Counted from the stretch's first letter, positions 1 through 5,521 are shown. The stretch is 5,923 nucleotides of DNA from Methanobrevibacter sp. (GCA_017652345.1 JAGCBE010000135.1:1-5923); one strand, 5' to 3'. Translations and numbers: made by a program. Notes: a model not told the origin generated them from the letters alone.

Positions 1-115
1 AAAAAACAGATAGGAAATACATTGAAATTTTTAAAAAAATTGAAAGAAATAATATAAAAAACAGTTAAAAATAGTAAAAAAAATAAAAAGAAAGAAAATT
101 AAAATAAATGATTAT
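1..115 (-). terminator. T-rich 3' region after the coiled-coil gene
   Basis: This is the stretch downstream of the last gene of the galE operon. Read on the minus strand it is rich in runs of T, including a run of eight T just before ACTATTTTTAAC (positions 70-85) and further T runs towards the window edge. Archaeal RNA polymerase commonly terminates at such U-rich tracts without needing a hairpin, and I see no convincing stem here. No gene is visible on either strand in this stretch. Confidence 0.4.
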
Positions 116-1441
116 CTATCCCCAAAGGTTTGAAAAAGCATTGAAGATTTCTTCTTCATCATCTGCATTTTCACCATCGTCATAATCATAATCCTCTTCA
201 TCATTGTCATAACTTGCATTTTCACTTGAATCCTCATCTTCATCCTCTATTGACTTGAGAGACTTGAGATTGAAAACATTTATATCTTCCTTTTTGGACT
301 CATCAAGGAATGCATTTGTAAAGATATCATCATCAGAATCATTTTCGAAATTTGAATTTCCTTCAAACCTTTCATTATAGATAAATCCGTCATCCTGTGA
401 AGATGAGAAAATGTCACTTTCCTCTATTGTCTCAAATCCAGATGTGGAAAATGAAGAGCTTGAGCCAAACTCATCAATGTCATCGAACTTGAAATTGCTT
501 TTGAAGTTATTGTAGTCCAAATCCTGCTTGTTTGTATCAGCCAATATGAATGCAGTCTTAATGATCTTTAACCAATCCAATGCATCTTCCTTAGACTCTG
601 CACAAATGGCTCCTTGACCTATCATAAGGTTTTTAGGGCGGAAATTGTCTGTGCTGATTAGAATGAACTTATAAACGTCCTGAGACAAGTATTCTCCAAA
701 CAAGTCATACCATAAGTCATTTAGGGAATAGACTTCCAAAGAGTTTTTGCTATGAATTCCCTCAAATCGTGATTTCAAATCGGAAAAGTCTGACTTGATT
801 TGATCCAATTGCCTTTGAAGTATTTTTACCTCTTCTGAAAGCTTTTCATTTTTCTCTCTAATTGCTTTGGATTCCTTGACTAAAAGTTCGTTTTCTTTAG
901 TAATCTTATCGTATTTCAATGATTCATCTTCAAAATCCTTTTTAAGCTCATGATATTGTCTTTTGGAAATATTGATTGAAGATAGATTGGAAATGCTGTA
1001 TAATCCTCCGCGTATGATTGAATTTGCTATTTCATCCTCAATGATGTTTTCATCATAATCGCCGTATTCATAGCCATTCAATTCATCAAGTGAAGGGAGC
1101 TTTAAGTATTCTATGTAATTAAACTCATTCTTTAAGGATTTCTTGAAGTCCTGATATAATTTATGGTTTTCTGCATTATTTTGAGCTGCAATTAAGACTA
1201 AATCTGCACCAATTACAGTGTTTTTAGCTATTTCAATGTCTTTTGTTGGAATTATGGAAGAGATATTCACATTAAAATTAGATAAGTCAAAATTGCTTAC
1301 AGCCTTAGAAAGGAATTCCAAATAATCAAGATTTGTGAGTATTATCCTAACATCAACCAATTCTTCTGCATTTAATTCATTTGAGTAATCATCTTCAAAA
1401 TCGTTAAATCCATAATCATTTTCTTCAAAATTATTATCCAT
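116..1441 (-). CDS. Acidic coiled-coil protein of unknown function
   Basis: I do not recognise this 441-residue protein. Visible parts in order are an acidic head (1-29), a region that reads as alternating strands and helices (about 30-115, with a hydrophobic GADLVLIAA strand at 78-86), a long charged heptad-like coiled coil (about 160-228), a compact folded-looking segment (about 235-302, rich in W, Y, F and L), and a low-complexity acidic and serine-rich tail (about 305-441). There is no signal peptide or membrane segment, so it is probably cytoplasmic. The tail carries a recurring acidic-then-IF motif (DIFSSS at 343, DDDIFTNAF at 370, EEEIFNAF at 429), and the protein ends in LWG. The ATG at 1441 is preceded by GGAGTG as a ribosome binding site. 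It follows galE by 23 bases and is probably co-transcribed with it. A scaffold or regulator role is conceivable, but nothing in the sequence proves one. Confidence 0.85.
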   Translation of the reverse strand: MDNNFEENDYGFNDFEDDYSNELNAEELVDVRIILTNLDYLEFLSKAVSNFDLSNFNVNISSIIPTKDIEIAKNTVIGADLVLIAAQNNAENHKLYQDFKKSLKNEFNYIEYLKLPSLDELNGYEYGDYDENIIEDEIANSIIRGGLYSISNLSSINISKRQYHELKKDFEDESLKYDKITKENELLVKESKAIREKNEKLSEEVKILQRQLDQIKSDFSDLKSRFEGIHSKNSLEVYSLNDLWYDLFGEYLSQDVYKFILISTDNFRPKNLMIGQGAICAESKEDALDWLKIIKTAFILADTNKQDLDYNNFKSNFKFDDIDEFGSSSSFSTSGFETIEESDIFSSSQDDGFIYNERFEGNSNFENDSDDDIFTNAFLDESKKEDINVFNLKSLKSIEDEDEDSSENASYDNDEEDYDYDDGENADDEEEIFNAFSNLWG

Positions 1442-1464
1442 TTTAACACTCCACTTTCATCAAC

Positions 1465-2439
1465 TTAAATATGAATCTTCTTATGCCAATTCCAAGCAGA
1501 TTCCACAATGTCTTCCAATGCTGTAATTTCAGGTTTCCATCCCAATATCTCTTCTGCCTTTTTGGAATCAGCTATTAAAATATCAGGATCACCTGGACGC
1601 CTTCCTTCAATCTTTACATTGAAGTCAATTCCAGTAACCTTCTTGCATGTGTCAACAACATCCTTTACTGAAAATCCACTACCATTTCCCAAATTGAAAA
1701 TATTGCTGTCATTGAATGGCTCCTCCAAATACTGCAATGCTTTCAAATGGGCATCAGCCAAGTCATTTACATGAATATAATCCCTAACGCAAGTGCCGTC
1801 AGGAGTGCTGTAATCATCACCGAAAATAGAAATGCTGTCTCTTCTTCCAATAGCTGCATCCAATACCAAAGGAATCAAATGGGTCTCAGGTTCATGATCT
1901 TCACCGATTTCACAATCCAAGTCTGCACCTGCTGCATTGAAATACCTTAAGGAAACATATTTCAATCCTCCAAAATCGGATTCATCCTTCAATAGATTTT
2001 CCACCATCAATTTGGATTCACCATAAGGGTTGATTGGTTTCAATTCATTGTCTTCCCTGATTGGAATGGATTTTGGAATGCCATACAAAGCAGCTGTGGA
2101 TGAAAAGATAAATTTTCTCACTCTGAATTCCTTCATGATCTTTAGCAAATTCAAAGTGTTTTCATAATTGTTTTTAAAGTATTTTTCAGGTTCCTCAACA
2201 GACTCTGCTACAGATGAAAAGGCTGCAAAATGCATTACTGCCTCAATATCATTGTTTTGGAAAATTTCCCTTACTTTTTCACTGTCGCTTAAATCTGCAT
2301 TAACCAATTCCCCCCATTTAACTGCAGACTTATGGCCTTTAGATAGGTTATCCAAGACAATTGTCTCATAACCTGATTTATTAAGCAATTTATTGACATG
2401 GGAGCCTATATATCCTGCTCCACCAGTAATTAATATCAT
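1465..2439 (-). CDS. galE: UDP-glucose 4-epimerase (GalE family)
   Basis: This short-chain dehydrogenase/reductase-type enzyme should interconvert UDP-glucose and UDP-galactose (or the N-acetyl forms) in the cytoplasm using tightly bound NAD, supplying sugars for surface polysaccharide or glycans. From the start I choose it has 324 residues, usual for the family. The NAD-binding TGGAGYIGSH lies at 5-14, the FAA segment at 71-73 and the GalE-like SVAESVEEPEKYF at 76-88. The catalytic Ser/Thr is in SSTAALYG (T115), and the YxxxK pair is Y139 and K143. An in-frame GTG at 2511 would add 24 residues ahead of the Rossmann fold, but it has no ribosome binding site. The ATG at 2439 has GTGAT three bases upstream, as other genes here do, and begins exactly at the first strand. 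The unknown acidic protein follows 23 bases downstream. Substrate choice cannot be read from sequence alone; a related UDP-sugar epimerase is possible. Confidence 0.92.
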   Translation of the reverse strand: MILITGGAGYIGSHVNKLLNKSGYETIVLDNLSKGHKSAVKWGELVNADLSDSEKVREIFQNNDIEAVMHFAAFSSVAESVEEPEKYFKNNYENTLNLLKIMKEFRVRKFIFSSTAALYGIPKSIPIREDNELKPINPYGESKLMVENLLKDESDFGGLKYVSLRYFNAAGADLDCEIGEDHEPETHLIPLVLDAAIGRRDSISIFGDDYSTPDGTCVRDYIHVNDLADAHLKALQYLEEPFNDSNIFNLGNGSGFSVKDVVDTCKKVTGIDFNVKIEGRRPGDPDILIADSKKAEEILGWKPEITALEDIVESAWNWHKKIHI

Positions 2440-2442
2440 ATT

Positions 2443-2447
2443 ATCAC
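2443..2447 (-). promoter_or_regulatory. Ribosome binding site that decides the galE start
   Basis: GTGAT followed by AAT and then ATG. It matches the complement of the archaeal 16S 3' end (AGGAGGTGAT) and has the same three-base spacing as the acyltransferase and zinc-ribbon genes in this window. It supports the start at 2439 over the GTG at 2511. Confidence 0.6.
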
Positions 2448-2522
2448 AAATAGCTAGATTTTGAAAAGTATTAATATTTTTTCTAAATTGAAAAATATTT
2501 AATAATTTCACTATGTTTAAGT

Positions 2523-2534
2523 TTTATATTAATA
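2523..2534 (-). promoter_or_regulatory. Possible TATA box for the galE operon
   Basis: The minus strand reads TTAATATAAAAC about 85-95 bases before the galE ATG. With the usual archaeal spacing of roughly 25 bases, transcription would start near 2500. In such A/T-rich DNA, TATA-like strings are common, so this is only a candidate. Confidence 0.22.
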
Positions 2535-2569
2535 TTAACTTTATTTTAAACTATATTTAACTTTTTACA

Positions 2570-2587
2570 TTATTTTAATTAAAATAA
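2570..2587. repeat. 18-base perfect A/T palindrome
   Basis: TTATTTTAATTAAAATAA reads the same on both strands, with 9-base arms and no spacer. It lies between the terminator region of the lipid operon and the galE promoter region. It contains only A and T, so chance occurrence in this background is quite possible. It could be an operator, or a bidirectional T-tract terminator for the lipid operon. Confidence 0.35.
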
Positions 2588-2624
2588 AGGAAAATTAATA
2601 GAAAAAGAGTGAAATAAATGATAA

Positions 2625-2668
2625 GAATTATTAAAAAAAGAAAAAGAGAAAGTTAGTAAATTATTTCT
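2625..2668 (-). repeat. Diverged second copy of the terminator block
   Basis: On the plus strand this block starts aattattaaaaaa and ends agtaaattat. The block at 2682-2722, which includes the reductase stop codon, starts and ends with the same strings. The A/T-rich middle differs by several substitutions and small gaps. This fits an old duplication of the gene's 3' flank that gave a back-up terminator, but the low complexity makes chance similarity possible. Confidence 0.35.
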
Positions 2669-2681
2669 AAAAATATGAAAA

Positions 2682-2719
2682 TAATTATTAAAAAATAAAA
2701 AAAGAAAATAGTAAATTAT
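2682..2719 (-). terminator. T-tract terminator after geranylgeranyl reductase
   Basis: Directly after the TAG stop the minus strand reads ATAATTTAC and then a pyrimidine-rich run with 6-7 consecutive T (about 2689-2708). This is the typical form of an archaeal U-tract terminator. There is no strong stem. A related block recurs at 2625-2668. Confidence 0.5.
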
Positions 2720-3910
2720 CTATAAGAATAATTTACGTAATTTTAAAGCTGCTTTTGGTTGAACTTTAATCAATGCCTTAACAAGCTCAGTAGTACCGAG
2801 AGTGGTAAACTCAATGCCTCTGAAAGCATGAGCAATGCTGTTTAAGTCATCGTCATCTAAAGTCCATAAGTAGTCACAAGCTTTGCTGTATTTGTCCATG
2901 TCGTGACCCATAGCTTCATCAACCAATTCAGCGTATTTCTTAAGGAATTCTTTAGAGCAGTCTCCTGCTGCAATAGCTTCAGCAGCAATTTGACCTGCTA
3001 ATTTACCACCGGTAATTCCGCTGGTGATTCCTCCACCGGTAAGTGGGTTTACTTGACTTGCAGCATCTCCACAAAGCATGATGTTGTCATTGTACATCTC
3101 TTTTACAAGACCGCCAACAGGATCTCCACCTACATTCAATTCAACAGGTTGAGCATCCTTAAGTGCGTAACAGTTGTTTACAGCATCAACTAAGTATTCG
3201 TAAGCGGATTTGTCTCCAGCCATTTCAGGAATGATAGCAAGTCCTGCGTTAACAATGTCATCACCTTTAGGGAATAACCAGAAGTATCCTCCAGGTGCTA
3301 CACTACCGAAGTAGAATTCAAGAACATCGTTTCTTTCCATTTTAGCATTACACATTTCGAATTGGATACCAGATTCCATGTGTTTAGGTTTGGTGATAGC
3401 TTTTAATCCTGCCCATTTAGCTACATGGGATTCAGGACCGTCTGCACCAATGAGTATTTTAGCGTTAATGTCGTAAACTTCACCCATACATTCACAGGTT
3501 ACTGTGTAGGATCCGTCTTCCTCTTTTTTAAGACCTTTTGCTTGGGTCTTGATTTTGATTTCTGCTCCTTCTCTACCTGCTTCCATAGCTAAATGCTTGT
3601 CGAATACTTTTCTTTCCAAGATGTAACCTGCTTCTGGAAGTTCGACTACATCACTAGTAATCATTACATCAGTTCCATCTGGAGCGATTAATCTTACACC
3701 TTCAATTTCTTGGGTAATCCAATGAGGGTCAGCTTCAAGTTCTAAAATGTCAAAGGTTCTTTTGGAAACACCTTCTGCACATCTTTTAGGAGAACCGATT
3801 TCAGATTTCTTATCCATGAGGATTACTTTTGCTCCTCCTTTTGCAGCAAATCTTGCTGCGGTAGAACCAGCAGGTCCTGCACCAATAACTAATACATCAG
3901 TTTTAATCAT
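2720..3910 (-). CDS. Geranylgeranyl reductase (archaeol lipid saturation)
   Basis: This FAD-dependent enzyme hydrogenates the geranylgeranyl chains of archaeal ether lipids (digeranylgeranylglycerophospholipid reductase type), acting at the membrane surface. From the ATG at 3910 it has 396 residues, normal for the family. Visible are the FAD-binding GAGPAGS (10-16) with the acidic strand end LMDK (31-34), the conserved KRCAEG (42-47), the GADGPES segment (155-161), the family motif PGGYFWLFP (206-214, the PxxYxWxFP signature), and GDAASQVNPLTGGGI (281-295), which closes the FAD site. A GTG at 3919 is in frame but forms part of the ribosome binding site, so I reject it as the start. The ferredoxin gene lies 16 bases upstream and probably supplies electrons. 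A related reductase acting on another polyprenyl substrate cannot be excluded. Confidence 0.95.
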   Translation of the reverse strand: MIKTDVLVIGAGPAGSTAARFAAKGGAKVILMDKKSEIGSPKRCAEGVSKRTFDILELEADPHWITQEIEGVRLIAPDGTDVMITSDVVELPEAGYILERKVFDKHLAMEAGREGAEIKIKTQAKGLKKEEDGSYTVTCECMGEVYDINAKILIGADGPESHVAKWAGLKAITKPKHMESGIQFEMCNAKMERNDVLEFYFGSVAPGGYFWLFPKGDDIVNAGLAIIPEMAGDKSAYEYLVDAVNNCYALKDAQPVELNVGGDPVGGLVKEMYNDNIMLCGDAASQVNPLTGGGITSGITGGKLAGQIAAEAIAAGDCSKEFLKKYAELVDEAMGHDMDKYSKACDYLWTLDDDDLNSIAHAFRGIEFTTLGTTELVKALIKVQPKAALKLRKLFL

Positions 3911-3914
3911 AATA

Positions 3915-3924
3915 ATCACGCCTC
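3915..3924 (-). promoter_or_regulatory. Ribosome binding site that decides the reductase start
   Basis: The minus strand reads GAGGCGTGAT, then TATT, then ATG at 3910. It is a near match to GAGGTGAT with one extra C. The GTG inside it (3919) is in frame and could be mistaken for a start that adds three residues (M-I-I). Confidence 0.6.
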
Positions 3925-3926
3925 GC

Positions 3927-4094
3927 TTATTCCTCTTCCATTTCTAACGCTCTCAAAGGACAAGCAGTTACACAAATTCCACAGTTATTACAGTTATCAT
4001 CAAAAACTAAAGCAGTTTCCTTTACTTCTATGCAGTTTCTTACACAGACACCTGCGCAACAACCGCAGTAAGAACACCAATCTTTTACAATCAT
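3927..4094 (-). CDS. Small dicluster [4Fe-4S] ferredoxin next to geranylgeranyl reductase
   Basis: This 55-residue protein begins MIVKDWCSYCGCC and ends in MEEE before a TAA. It has two CxxCxxCxxxC motifs, C7/C10/C13/C17 and C35/C38/C41/C45-P, the pattern of a ferredoxin with two [4Fe-4S] clusters. Two further cysteines are unusual: C12, inside the first motif, and C21, four residues after it. The first motif also lacks the usual proline after its last cysteine. The ATG at 4094 is preceded by GGAG nine bases upstream. The reductase starts 16 bases after the stop, so the two genes form an operon. In Methanosarcina acetivorans a ferredoxin encoded beside geranylgeranyl reductase was shown to be needed for full saturation of archaeol-type lipid made in E. 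coli. I infer the same electron-donor role here. Its small size makes it easy to miss. Confidence 0.92.
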   Translation of the reverse strand: MIVKDWCSYCGCCAGVCVRNCIEVKETALVFDDNCNNCGICVTACPLRALEMEEE

Positions 4095-4138
4095 TATAAA
4101 AACTCCATTTTGAAAATCTAATTTTTATTTTTGAATTA

Positions 4139-4148
4139 GTATAAAATC
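4139..4148 (-). promoter_or_regulatory. Alternative TATA-like site close to the ferredoxin gene
   Basis: The minus strand reads GATTTTATACTAA about 45-55 bases before the ferredoxin ATG. It would give a short leader of about 20-25 bases. It lacks a clear purine-rich BRE, so I rank it below the site at 4256-4273. Confidence 0.25.
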
Positions 4149-4255
4149 ATAATCATTTTAAAATATTTTAAAACCTAAAAAAGGAAAAATAAAAAGTTTT
4201 AGAATATTTTAGAATAAATAGTCTTAATACATAACATAAAAATATATATTTTTTA

Positions 4256-4273
4256 TTATATATAACCTTTAGG
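4256..4273 (-). promoter_or_regulatory. BRE and TATA box for the ferredoxin-reductase operon
   Basis: The minus strand reads CCTAAAGG followed by TTATATATAA, a close match to the archaeal BRE (A-rich) plus TATA box arrangement. Transcription would begin near 4232-4236, giving a leader of about 140 bases before the ferredoxin ATG. The BRE part falls inside the inverted repeat at 4263-4276. Confidence 0.45.
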
Positions 4274-4276
4274 TTA
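4263..4276. repeat. Inverted repeat over the BRE
   Basis: TAACCT, a two-base spacer TT, then AGGTTA: 6-base arms that contain G and C in an otherwise A/T-only neighbourhood. It overlaps the predicted BRE and the first bases of the TATA box of the lipid operon. A dimeric regulator bound here would block TFB/TBP, so it could be an operator; this is inference from position only. Confidence 0.4.
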
Positions 4277-4389
4277 AAAAAAGGCAAAATAAGGTATAAA
4301 ATAGGAAAAATAGAATTAAAAATTAATAAAAATTAGAAATAAAGTATAAAATCATAATTAAATTAAGAAAAAATTCAATTAAAATCTCT

Positions 4390-4456
4390 AAAAAAAAGTA
4401 AAGAAATTCCAAACTAAATCTATTAAAAAAAAGTAAAAAAAATTCCAAACTAAATC
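4390..4456 (-). repeat. Tandem duplication of the acyltransferase 3' end and T-tract
   Basis: Copies at 4390-4420 and 4425-4456 are nearly identical (31 and 32 bases; one substitution and one length change in an A run), with a period of about 35 bases. On the minus strand each reads GATTTAGTTTGGAA and then T-tracts. The upstream copy contains the real stop codon and the 3' arm of the terminator stem. The downstream copy repeats the arm and the T-tract outside the gene, giving a second termination site. Confidence 0.7.
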
Positions 4457-4469
4457 ATGTTTGGAACTC
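4425..4469 (-). terminator. Hairpin plus U-tract terminator overlapping the acyltransferase stop
   Basis: On the minus strand TTCCAAAC (4466-4459) pairs perfectly with GTTTGGAA (4450-4443) across the 8-base loop ATGATTTA. G-U and A-U pairs can lengthen the stem by two to three pairs. Eight T, then AC-like bases, then eight more T follow at once. The TAG stop (4452-4450) sits at the junction of loop and 3' arm, so the last codons of the gene form the 5' arm. It looks like a bacterial-style intrinsic terminator, whereas many archaeal terminators are T-tracts alone. Confidence 0.65.
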
Positions 4470-5055
4470 TAAGTGAAGTAGGCAATGGCTTGATCTTTGC
4501 AGGAGTACCAATAGCCAAGTAATAAGGAGGTACACTACGGGTTACAACAGCACCTGCAGCTACAATAGCTCCTTCACCAACTTCAATATTGGATAGGAAT
4601 GTTGTATTTCCACCAACGGAACATCCTTTTCTAAGTTGAGGTCCTTTCAATTCATATTCAACTCTAACAGGATATCTGTCATTGGTAAAGCAGGCACATG
4701 GACCAATGAACACATTGTCCTCAATTACACTGTTTCTTGGAATGTATACATTTGATTGGATGCTTACATTGTTTCCGATTTCACATCCACCTTCAATGAC
4801 AGTGTTTGTACCTATCAATACATCATTACCAATTTTAGTATGATCTCTTACAACAACATTATGTCCAGTTTTAAAGTCATCTCCAATGATTACATCATTA
4901 TAGATAACAGTATTTGATCTTAGCAAAATGTTTTTGCCTAATACAGGCTCTTTACTAAATCTTTTATAATTAACTCCTAATTTGATTCCTTCCCTTATTA
5001 GTCTAGGGTCTTTAGAGTCATTATTGTTTCCACGTAAATTTAAAAAACTAGGCAT
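4450..5055 (-). CDS. Hexapeptide-repeat sugar acyltransferase
   Basis: This 201-residue protein has a short variable head (1-36) and then a left-handed beta-helix built of hexapeptide repeats with I/V/L every sixth position (about 38-175). Notable segments are TGHNVVVRD (63-70, H65 being a typical active-site-region histidine), [13 protein letters not shown] (116-128, which resembles the GPxxxFTNDxxPR turn of WbpD/WlbB-type sugar-nucleotide N-acetyltransferases), and the [25 protein letters not shown] region, typical of acetyl-CoA-binding coils near the C-terminus. Such enzymes work as trimers in the cytoplasm and acetylate amino or hydroxyl groups of nucleotide sugars for surface polysaccharide or N-glycan. 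The exact substrate is not readable. The ATG at 5055 has a near-perfect GAGGTGAT site three bases upstream. It stands alone with its own leader and terminator, next to lipid and epimerase genes. Confidence 0.9.
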   Translation of the reverse strand: MPSFLNLRGNNNDSKDPRLIREGIKLGVNYKRFSKEPVLGKNILLRSNTVIYNDVIIGDDFKTGHNVVVRDHTKIGNDVLIGTNTVIEGGCEIGNNVSIQSNVYIPRNSVIEDNVFIGPCACFTNDRYPVRVEYELKGPQLRKGCSVGGNTTFLSNIEVGEGAIVAAGAVVTRSVPPYYLAIGTPAKIKPLPTSLRVPNMI

Positions 5056-5058
5056 AAT

Positions 5059-5066
5059 ATCACCTC
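5059..5066 (-). promoter_or_regulatory. Strong ribosome binding site of the acyltransferase gene
   Basis: GAGGTGAT, then ATT, then ATG. It is the best match in the window to the complement of the 16S 3' end and sets the spacing used to judge the other starts. Confidence 0.7.
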
Positions 5067-5073
5067 TTTTAAA

Positions 5074-5088
5074 AAGTTCAATGAACTT
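5074..5088. repeat. Palindrome in the acyltransferase leader, operator-like
   Basis: AAGTTCA, one central base, TGAACTT: perfect 7-base arms. It ends 18 bases before the acyltransferase ATG and immediately upstream of its ribosome binding site. If the TATA-like stretch at 5105-5113 is used, the predicted transcription start falls at the centre of the palindrome. That suits a repressor operator, or a small RNA hairpin in the leader. Confidence 0.5.
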
Positions 5089-5104
5089 AAAAATTTTAGA
5101 ATGC

Positions 5105-5113
5105 TAATATATT
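5105..5113 (-). promoter_or_regulatory. Possible TATA box for the acyltransferase gene
   Basis: The minus strand reads GAATATATTAG about 50-58 bases before the ATG. The usual archaeal spacing gives a start of transcription near 5083. A second candidate (TTTTATATAC, near 5137-5146) would give a longer leader. Both are weak in this A/T-rich setting. Confidence 0.3.
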
Positions 5114-5159
5114 CAATTTATAGTATGTTTAATAAAGTATATAAAATATATGATTTAAA

Positions 5160-5181
5160 TTGAATTATTTTTAAAAAACTC
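5160..5181 (-). terminator. Possible T-tract terminator after the zinc-ribbon gene
   Basis: Just after the TAA stop the minus strand reads GAG followed by six T, then A-rich sequence and more T. It is short and has no stem, so termination may be partial and some transcripts could read on into the acyltransferase gene 126 bases away. Confidence 0.3.
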
Positions 5182-5493
5182 TTATAGGTTCAATTCCCTT
5201 AGCTTCCTATCCATTTCCTCTTCGCTAAGCTCATCTTCCTCTTCAATTTCCATTTCCTCATCCAAGATTTCATCTTCACCGGATCTGATCTGTTGAGCTC
5301 TAATGTCTTCCTCTTCAAGATATTTTTCCTTGTTCTCTTCCCAATCCGCCTTGATTTCTGCAATCAAGTCATCATCAGCTTCAATAGCAGGTCCAGTATA
5401 GGAACAATCCTTACATTCCCATTTTGACCAAACCTGTGGAATGATCCAATCTATATTGCTTGAACCGCAACGTGGACAAATAGTCTTTTTCAT
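5182..5493 (-). CDS. Small zinc-ribbon protein with acidic tail
   Basis: This 103-residue protein starts with a zinc ribbon: C6-P-R-C9-G and C27-K-D-C30, a CxxC...CxxC pair spaced by 17 residues containing conserved-looking W16, W22 and W25. The rest (about 36-103) is strongly charged, with a helical stretch IKADWEENKEKYLEEEDI and a run of glutamates, and ends RELNL. There are no membrane segments. Treble-cleft or ribbon proteins of this kind in archaea often touch nucleic acid or partner proteins, but the acidic tail argues against simple DNA binding, and I cannot name a function. The ATG at 5493 has AAGGTGAT three bases upstream. It follows the PP-loop gene by 28 bases and is probably in the same operon. 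I believe similar proteins occur in other Methanobacteriales, from memory only. Confidence 0.88.
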   Translation of the reverse strand: MKKTICPRCGSSNIDWIIPQVWSKWECKDCSYTGPAIEADDDLIAEIKADWEENKEKYLEEEDIRAQQIRSGEDEILDEEMEIEEEDELSEEEMDRKLRELNL

Positions 5494-5521
5494 ATCATCA
5501 CCTTAATAAATAATTTTATTT

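Larger units (their letters stand above)
2440..2719. other. A/T-rich intergenic gap between geranylgeranyl reductase and galE
   Basis: The 280-base gap contains almost no G or C. The side next to the reductase stop (about 2625-2719) carries minus-strand T-tracts that should end the lipid operon, and a diverged second copy of that terminator-like block. Towards galE there is an A/T-only 18-base perfect palindrome (2570-2587) and a weak TATA-like stretch (minus-strand TTAATATAAAAC, near 2523-2534) that would put a start of transcription about 60 bases before the ATG. No gene or structured RNA is visible. Confidence 0.5.
4095..4449. other. 355-base A/T-rich intergenic gap
   Basis: No gene or structured RNA is visible on either strand. 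The right end holds the hairpin terminator of the acyltransferase gene and its partial duplicate. The middle holds an inverted repeat overlapping a good archaeal promoter pattern for the ferredoxin-reductase operon. The rest is near-random A/T, including long A runs on the plus strand. If the promoter call is right, the lipid operon has a leader of about 140 bases. Confidence 0.55.

Noticed and set aside
1508..1774. 88-codon open frame on the plus strand
   Set aside because: It lies entirely opposite galE, has no ribosome binding site, and its translation has no recognisable pattern. It is a shadow of the galE frame.
1747..2371. Two 67-codon open frames on the plus strand (1747-1950 and 2168-2371)
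   Set aside because: Both lie opposite galE, whose conserved motifs account for the sequence.
3747..3947. 66-codon open frame on the plus strand
   Set aside because: It lies opposite the FAD-binding N-terminus of the reductase and the end of the ferredoxin gene, so it is a shadow.
4095..4449. A small RNA gene or CRISPR leader in the A/T-rich gap
   Set aside because: There are no G/C-rich islands, no regular repeat-spacer pattern and no stable fold apart from the terminator and the short inverted repeat.
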